NCBI GenBank assembly: GCA_016180845.1
Contig: JACPAK010000001.1
Location: 489,497 to 553,496 of the forward strand
Source of the DNA: Deltaproteobacteria bacterium
GTDB taxonomy: Bacteria > UBA10199 > JACPAL01
Length of the DNA: 64,000 nucleotides
Direction of reading: 5' to 3'
Part shown: piece by piece, positions 59,640 through 64,000 of the stretch
Layout of the letters: each line of letters opens with the position of its first letter
Position numbering within the stretch: the first letter of the stretch is position 1
Position numbers and translations under genes: made by a program
The notes under the pieces: model-generated
What the model saw: only the letters and a program-made list of their open reading frames with translations
The model's database searches: none
Told to the model about the DNA's origin: nothing

Positions 59640-60806
59640 TTAAAAAATCACCTGCATCTGAGTTCTAAAACGATTGTCATTTAGATCCTGTCCCCGACTG
59701 TTCGGGAGGAATGCGTAGTCGGTCTGTAGTTTGAGGCCATGCCCTGCAATGAAGTAGTTGAAACCAACAGAGTGCTCGAACTGATTCACAACCGCATTGG
59801 AAAAAATAACGCTGGATGTCTTGGCAGCAATCTCCACCTTTTTGGGGATTAGAAATTTGCCGAGCTGCGCGTGATAGCCCCAGTTGGTCAGTTTGGCCCC
59901 TTCCATTGTTCGCGTGATCATTCCGGCCCCCTGGAAAGACCAGCCGTGGTATTTGTACCCGACGTCCAGCGTCCCGTGGCTCGCCTTGGTCCCCGCGGCG
60001 ACCGTCCCGTTTTGGGTAGCGGAGACCGCTTCATTATAGGCATACGCAAGTCCAATACCAAGATTCTGACTTTCGGAATTGTCCGTATCCGATTCGGACC
60101 AGAGATAGGTGCCAAGAATCGGCAATTCGAACCGGCTTCCCAGGAGAAATCCCCGGTTCCGATTCAAGGTATTCAGGGTGTCACCGTTCATGGCGAACAG
60201 GTGATAACCAAGATCGCGATTCGTCACGATCCCGTGAATGGTCACTCCGAGATCGCGGCCAAAGTTGAACGGACCGGTCCCGAGGGAACGGTCCACGAAT
60301 TGCTGTTTGCCGGACGAGGTCAATTCCTGAATCAGGTATCGTGCCTTGTACTGCCCTGCCAGGACGCCGAATTCACGTACCGGAACCCAGTCAAAATAAA
60401 AATCCTCAAGGAGGGGAGCTCCGCTGGTGCTCTCCGCGGTGATCGTATTGGCCGTTGCGGTGCAAGCGGCGTTGGTACAGGCGGCCGCCGTTGTTGCGCG
60501 GGCACGGGTTGCGGCATTGAGTTGCAGCCCAAACTTGAGTGTCCTTTTGAGGGTATATCCTTCAATCTTGATCTTTCCACGCTGGACGGCGAAGCCGTCG
60601 GTGTCGGTTGCTCCTTCGAGCCCCGTGTAGGTAAAGCGTCCCTGCAAGCGTGACTGGAGATGGACGAGATTATCACCGTCCCCTATCTTCAGGCCGTCAC
60701 CTGCCTTGTATTGGAGGCGAATCTCTCCTTCTGCAGCCGATGCTATTGTTCCCAGTCCGATCATCAGGGCGACCAGTATGATTCGGACCCTAGTTTTTTG
60801 TGTCAT
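59640..60806 (-). CDS. phosphate-selective porin (OprO/OprP-like), second copy
   Basis: A 388-aa Porin_O_P protein. Signal peptide VRIILVALMIGLGTIASAAE; a barrel with LQSRLQGRFTYTGLEGATDT, FAVQRGKIKIEGYTLKRT, EFGVLAGQYKARYLIQELTS, and final MQVIF. Conserved features match the first porin, but the sequence is only distantly similar, so these are old paralogs. The Thr/Ala-rich loop around 110-130 is unique to this copy. It is placed between phoR and pstS; a Pho-box-like array is directly upstream, so it is likely induced by phosphate starvation. Confidence 0.87.
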   Translation of the reverse strand: MTQKTRVRIILVALMIGLGTIASAAEGEIRLQYKAGDGLKIGDGDNLVHLQSRLQGRFTYTGLEGATDTDGFAVQRGKIKIEGYTLKRTLKFGLQLNAATRARATTAAACTNAACTATANTITAESTSGAPLLEDFYFDWVPVREFGVLAGQYKARYLIQELTSSGKQQFVDRSLGTGPFNFGRDLGVTIHGIVTNRDLGYHLFAMNGDTLNTLNRNRGFLLGSRFELPILGTYLWSESDTDNSESQNLGIGLAYAYNEAVSATQNGTVAAGTKASHGTLDVGYKYHGWSFQGAGMITRTMEGAKLTNWGYHAQLGKFLIPKKVEIAAKTSSVIFSNAVVNQFEHSVGFNYFIAGHGLKLQTDYAFLPNSRGQDLNDNRFRTQMQVIF

Positions 60807-60841
60807 TGTTTCCTCCTGTTTGGGAAGAAGATCTCAGGAAG

Positions 60842-60870
60842 TGGTGACGTTTTGATGAGGTACTTGTGAA
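60842..60870 (-). promoter_or_regulatory. Pho-box-like repeat array before second porin
   Basis: On the plus strand TGGTGAC (60842), TGATGAG (60853) and TTGTGAA (60864) lie exactly 11 bp apart. Read on the minus strand they are TTCACAA, CTCATCA and GTCACCA. They are 36 nt upstream of the porin start and fit the PhoB half-site spacing; the match is weaker than at pstS. Confidence 0.6.
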
Positions 60871-60872
60871 TT

Positions 60873-61643
60873 TTAGGTGACGATCGGGATCGTGAACCAG
60901 AATTCGGAGCCTTTGCCGGGTTCGCTTCGGACACCGACCTCCCCCCCCTGGGCCTGAACGAGATGTTTGACGATCGATAGTCCAAGGCCGGTGCCTCTCG
61001 TCGGGCTTGAGTGGGACTTGTCGGCCCGGTAAAAGCGCTCAAATATCCGGTCTTGGTCCGCATCGGAAATCCCGATGCCGGTGTCGCGCACGGTGATGCG
61101 GCAGCGATCGCCAATCGGCTCGACCTCCAGCGTCACAACACCACTCGAGGTGTATTTCACGGCATTGTCGACCAGATTACTGAGGATCTGTCGGATCACC
61201 CTTGGGTCAGAGTGGACATGAAGTTCGGCAGGGATGCGGTTTAATCCCTGAATCCCTTTTGATTCCATTCCCCGCTGGAACTGTTCCATCACCTCTGTCG
61301 CGATTTCTCGAAGTGGGAGGTTTTGGGTTTGGATCTCCATCCTTCCCGATTCGATCTCGGAGAGTTTCAGGAGATCCTCGACGAGATTCTGGAGAAGGGC
61401 CGCATTTGATTCGATCTTGTTCACGAAACGTTCAGCCGCCGCCGAGTCTCTCAGGGCGCCATTCTTCAGGGTCTCCGCGTAGCCACGAATAGAGGTGAGC
61501 GGCGTCTTTAACTCATGGGAGACGTTTGCGACAAACTCGCGTCGCATCTGTTCGAGTTGGCGACTGCCTCTATCTTTGCGGGAAAAACGTCCCAGTAAAA
61601 AACCGAACAGAATTCCCAGAACCAGAGCGGCGATAAAGATCAC
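60873..61643 (-). CDS. phoR: PhoR-type sensor histidine kinase, short form
   Basis: A 256-aa histidine kinase. A single N-terminal membrane helix (MIFIAALVLGILFGFLLGRF) is followed at once by HisKA with FVANVSHELKTPLTSIRGYA (His43) and the ATPase domain: QILSNLVDNAVKYTSSG (N box), VRDTGIGISDADQDRIFERF (G1) and TRGTGLGLSIVKHLVQAQGG (G2). It lacks the PAS domain and second helix of typical PhoR proteins, so phosphate sensing must be through the Pst/PhoU complex. Its start overlaps the phoB end by 4 nt; phosphorylates PhoB. Confidence 0.9.
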   Translation of the reverse strand: MIFIAALVLGILFGFLLGRFSRKDRGSRQLEQMRREFVANVSHELKTPLTSIRGYAETLKNGALRDSAAAERFVNKIESNAALLQNLVEDLLKLSEIESGRMEIQTQNLPLREIATEVMEQFQRGMESKGIQGLNRIPAELHVHSDPRVIRQILSNLVDNAVKYTSSGVVTLEVEPIGDRCRITVRDTGIGISDADQDRIFERFYRADKSHSSPTRGTGLGLSIVKHLVQAQGGEVGVRSEPGKGSEFWFTIPIVT

Positions 61644-62329
61644 TCGGCCTTCTCCTTGAATCGGTACCCGATCCCACGGATCGTCTCGATGTAGTCGCCC
61701 GCCTTCCCCAATTTTTCGCGAAGCCGCTTCACATGTGTGTCAACCGTTCGGGTTGTCAGAGCCGCCTCGTAACCCCAGACCTGATCGAGCAGCATATCGC
61801 GTGTGGCGACACGCCCTTTGCTGGAAAGAAGATACTGGAGGAGTTTAAATTCGATCGCCGTCAACCGAACCTCTTTCTCTCCCACCTTGGTCTGAAACTT
61901 CGATGGATCGAGCCGCAACAGGCCAAAGGTGAGCAACGCCGTTTTAGAGATCTCCTCCTTCTCCTTGATACGTCGGAGAATCGCCTTGACCCGCAGCACC
62001 AGCTCGCGCGGCGAAAATGGCTTTGCCAGATAATCGTCCGCCCCCACCTCAAAGCCGACAATTCGGTCGACCTCTTCCGCCTTGGCGGTCAGGATCAGCA
62101 CCGGAATCTTTGCGGTCTTGGGATCCCCCTTGAGCGTTTTACAAACCTCAAGCCCCCCGACGTCGGGGAGCATCAGATCCAGGATGATCAGATCCGGCAG
62201 GGTGTGGCGCGCCTTAGAAAGACCTTGATTCCCACTAAGACAAAATTCGACGAAAAATTTTTCCTGGCGCAAGTTGTATTCGATCAACTCCGCGATATCT
62301 TTTTCATCCTCGATGACCAGAATTTTCAT
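61640..62329 (-). CDS. phoB: response regulator PhoB
   Basis: A 229-aa OmpR-family regulator. The receiver has VIEDEKDIAELIEYNL, the phospho-acceptor Asp51 in LIILDLMLPD, and VGADDYLAKPFSPRELVLRV. The winged-helix domain includes LTAIEFKLLQYLLSSKGRVA and TVDTHVKRLREKLGKAGDYI. The start at 62329 gives the standard length and leaves the Pho-box-like array (62352-62380) upstream in the promoter; a longer frame would cover it. It activates pst, the porins and probably its own operon under phosphate limitation. Confidence 0.94.
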   Translation of the reverse strand: MKILVIEDEKDIAELIEYNLRQEKFFVEFCLSGNQGLSKARHTLPDLIILDLMLPDVGGLEVCKTLKGDPKTAKIPVLILTAKAEEVDRIVGFEVGADDYLAKPFSPRELVLRVKAILRRIKEKEEISKTALLTFGLLRLDPSKFQTKVGEKEVRLTAIEFKLLQYLLSSKGRVATRDMLLDQVWGYEAALTTRTVDTHVKRLREKLGKAGDYIETIRGIGYRFKEKAE

Positions 62330-62351
62330 AAAGTGATTATAGGCAGGACGA

Positions 62352-62380
62352 TTGTTACAATGTTGTGACAGGAATGTAAA
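62352..62380. promoter_or_regulatory. Pho-box-like array between phoB and the DUF47 gene
   Basis: On the plus strand TTGTTAC (62352), TTGTGAC (62363) and ATGTAAA (62374) are spaced by exactly 11 bp. The orientation relative to phoB is the same as at pstS. It lies 23 nt upstream of the phoB start and 66 nt from the divergent DUF47 gene, so it may control either or both. Confidence 0.65.
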
Positions 62381-62445
62381 ATGATTGAATCCAGTGAAAT
62401 GATTCATTGACCCTTCGTTGGAGTTTGCCTATAGGAACCGGACAA

Positions 62446-63069
62446 ATGGGTCTCTTTCCAAAAAACATCCAGTTCTTCGATCTCTTCGAGCGGGCGGCGA
62501 ACAACATGCTCCACGGGGCGAAGCTGCTCGAGGATTTTGTCCAGGACTTCAAAGATGTCGAGAGGAAGTTGAGGGCGATCGAGGATGCCGAGCATGCGGG
62601 GGATCAGATCACGCATGACACGATTGAGATGCTGAACAAGACCTTCATCACGCCGATCGATCGTGAGGATATCCATGAACTTGCCTCGGAGCTCGACGAT
62701 ATCCTCGATCTGATCTTTGGGGCGGCGAATCGGATGGTTCTCTACAAGATCGGGCAGCCGACCGATGGAATGAAAAAGGTCTCCGCCCTTTTAGCGCGAT
62801 CGGTTGAAGAGGTGAGCAAGGGAGTCCTGCGACTCCGGAATTATTCCAAAAATCCCCAGATGATCCTCGCCCAGTGTATCGAGGTGAATCGGATCGAGAA
62901 TGAGGCGGATGAGGCGACACGTGTCGCGATCGCCTCACTGTTTGAGAAGGAGAGAGACCCGATTCGCCTGATCAAAGAGAAGGAAATTCTTGAGACCCTC
63001 GAGCTCGCGACAGATCGTTGTGAGGATGTCGCCAATGTCCTTGAGGGTATCATCCTAAAAAATGCCTGA
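62446..63069 (+). CDS. DUF47 / PhoU-like regulator of Pit transport
   Basis: A 207-aa helical PhoU-domain protein: NIQFFDLFERAANNMLHGAK, IEDAEHAGDQITHDTIEMLN, then FITPIDREDIHELASELDDI, which is the DUF47 signature, and IEVNRIENEADEATRVAIAS. The ATG at 62446 has an AGGA site 9 nt upstream. Such genes are regularly followed by a PiT phosphate transporter, and probably tune its activity. It overlaps the pit start by 8 nt. Divergent from phoB across a Pho-box-like array. Confidence 0.92.
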   Translation: MGLFPKNIQFFDLFERAANNMLHGAKLLEDFVQDFKDVERKLRAIEDAEHAGDQITHDTIEMLNKTFITPIDREDIHELASELDDILDLIFGAANRMVLYKIGQPTDGMKKVSALLARSVEEVSKGVLRLRNYSKNPQMILAQCIEVNRIENEADEATRVAIASLFEKERDPIRLIKEKEILETLELATDRCEDVANVLEGIILKNA

Positions 63070-64000
63070 GCTTTCTTTGTCACTGATCGTCGTCCTCCTG
63101 CTCGTGCTGGGTGCCGAATTTGTAAACGGCTGGACCGATGCCCCGAATGCGATCGCGACGGTCGTGTCGACAAAGGTCCTGTCTCCCCGACAGGCGGTGA
63201 TACTCGCGGTCTTGCTGAATATCCTGGGGGCGATGTCCGGACAGGCGGTTGCGGCGACGATCGGTAAGGGTTTTGTCGAGGCGGATATCATCAATCTGAC
63301 AACGGTCGCGGCGGCGATGATCGCGTTGATCGGCTGGAGCTCGATCGCCGCCTATTTTGGTCTTCCGACGAGCGAGAGTCATGCACTGGTTGCCGGATTA
63401 ACGGGAGCGGGATTTGCGTCGGGAGGGCTTGAGGCCCTGCTTTCAACCGGATGGAAGAAGGTTTTCATGGGGCTCGGTTTTTCAACCTTTCTGGGATTTA
63501 TCTTTGGCTATCTGATTATTCTCATCATTTCCTGGATTTTCAGGAATATCGCCCCAGGCAAGGTGAAAAAGATCTTTGGTCGTCTCCAGATTCTCTCCGC
63601 TGCCTTCATGGCGTTTGGACACGGCTCGAATGACGGGCAAAAGTTTATCGGGGCGTTTGCGTTGGCGCTTGTTCTGGGCGGGGTGATGCCGGAGTTTCAT
63701 ATTCCGATCTGGGTTATTATTCTTTGTGCGACGGTGATGGGGATCGGAACCTCTGTTGGAGGATGGCGGATCATCAGGACGATGGGGGTGAAGCTGGTCA
63801 AGCTCGAGACCTATCATGGGTTTGCGGCGGAGACCGGTGCGGCAACGGCGATTCAGATCGCGTCGGTTTTGGGGATCCCCTTAAGCACCACACACACGAT
63901 CAACACCTCGATCATGGGTGTCGGGAGTGCGCGCCGTTTTTCGGCGGTCCGGTGGGGGGTGGCCGGGCAGATTATCGCCGCCTGGGTCTTGACCTTTCCG
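63062..64000 (+). CDS. pit: PiT family phosphate transporter (partial)
   Basis: The first 313 codons of an inorganic phosphate carrier; the frame is open to the window end. It starts MPELSLSLIVVLLLVLGAEF and has FVNGWTDAPNAIATVVSTKV, the PiT N-terminal signature, then SESHALVAGLTGAGFASGGL and, in the last part, STTHTINTSIMGVGSARRFS, the matching C-terminal signature. It takes up phosphate with sodium, protons or as a metal-phosphate. The ATG overlaps the DUF47 end by 8 nt, so both are co-translated. Confidence 0.93.
   Translation, partial: MPELSLSLIVVLLLVLGAEFVNGWTDAPNAIATVVSTKVLSPRQAVILAVLLNILGAMSGQAVAATIGKGFVEADIINLTTVAAAMIALIGWSSIAAYFGLPTSESHALVAGLTGAGFASGGLEALLSTGWKKVFMGLGFSTFLGFIFGYLIILIISWIFRNIAPGKVKKIFGRLQILSAAFMAFGHGSNDGQKFIGAFALALVLGGVMPEFHIPIWVIILCATVMGIGTSVGGWRIIRTMGVKLVKLETYHGFAAETGAATAIQIASVLGIPLSTTHTINTSIMGVGSARRFSAVRWGVAGQIIAAWVLTFP

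Noticed and set aside
59871-60653. 260-codon plus-strand frame inside the second porin
   Set aside because: Antisense shadow; the porin is well supported.

Overview
The window reads as chromosomal DNA of an uncultured Gram-negative bacterium of the former Deltaproteobacteria (Bdellovibrionota, Myxococcota or a related metagenome lineage). The evidence is outer-membrane porins, a pst/PhoBR regulon, large secreted proteins with 'myxo-type' CDDGN cysteine-rich repeats, a Bdellovibrio-like bacterial histone, and sigma-54 type promoters. The lineage is an inference from gene families; there is no rRNA in the window.

Layout. 0-9 kb: a HigBA-type toxin-antitoxin pair, a phosphoribosyltransferase, a small operon (DUF167, frameshifted TfoX-like gene, CoA-binding protein), a nucleotidyltransferase with a small Gly/Arg-rich partner, aquaporin, Dph6-like ATPase, an ABC-F ATPase and exported Nudix and SRPBCC proteins. 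9.2-9.6 kb: a tRNA-Asn gene whose anticodon is split by a 295-nt group I intron, next to a small GIY-YIG nuclease gene. 9.7-27 kb: housekeeping and transport: cspA, two sodium/solute symporters (one with a tiny overlapping membrane ORF upstream), an acyl-CoA dehydrogenase, SrkA kinase, RluB, a histone-fold protein, ArsC, an Opu-type ABC transporter, aconitase and a DUF4143 ATPase.

27-37 kb: an RHH/RelE toxin-antitoxin pair, a DHH phosphoesterase, a secreted lipoprotein, and a tandem pair of large genes for membrane-anchored staphylococcal-nuclease/lamin-tail proteins. The two copies have almost identical N-terminal modules and diverged nuclease ends, a relic of a third C-terminus lies nearby, and comEA follows upstream. 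37-47 kb: polyprenyl synthase, glycerol kinase, exported acetolactate decarboxylase, an Nramp-like carrier, a methyltransferase, Fic, IlvD and a DUF234-type ATPase. 46.8-54.2 kb: a three-gene operon of secreted cysteine-rich repeat proteins ending in a shared Gly-Gly-Cys tail, behind a near-perfect sigma-54 promoter.

54-64 kb: a complete phosphate-starvation island on the minus strand (phoB, phoR, porin, pstS-pstC-pstA-pstB-phoU, second porin) and, divergently, a DUF47/PiT low-affinity phosphate uptake pair cut by the window end. Three arrays of 11-bp-spaced Pho-box-like repeats lie upstream of phoB/DUF47, porin 2 and pstS, so the region looks like one PhoB regulon.

The best candidates for undescribed biology are the intron-split tRNA-Asn with its GIY-YIG neighbour, the nuclease/lamin-tail paralog array, the cysteine-rich operon with the GGC tail, and the histone-fold gene. 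Several genes are decaying: tfoX-like (one-base frameshift), a plsC-like acyltransferase (internal deletion), a GIY-YIG relic, a nuclease C-terminus relic, and perhaps an aconitase relic.
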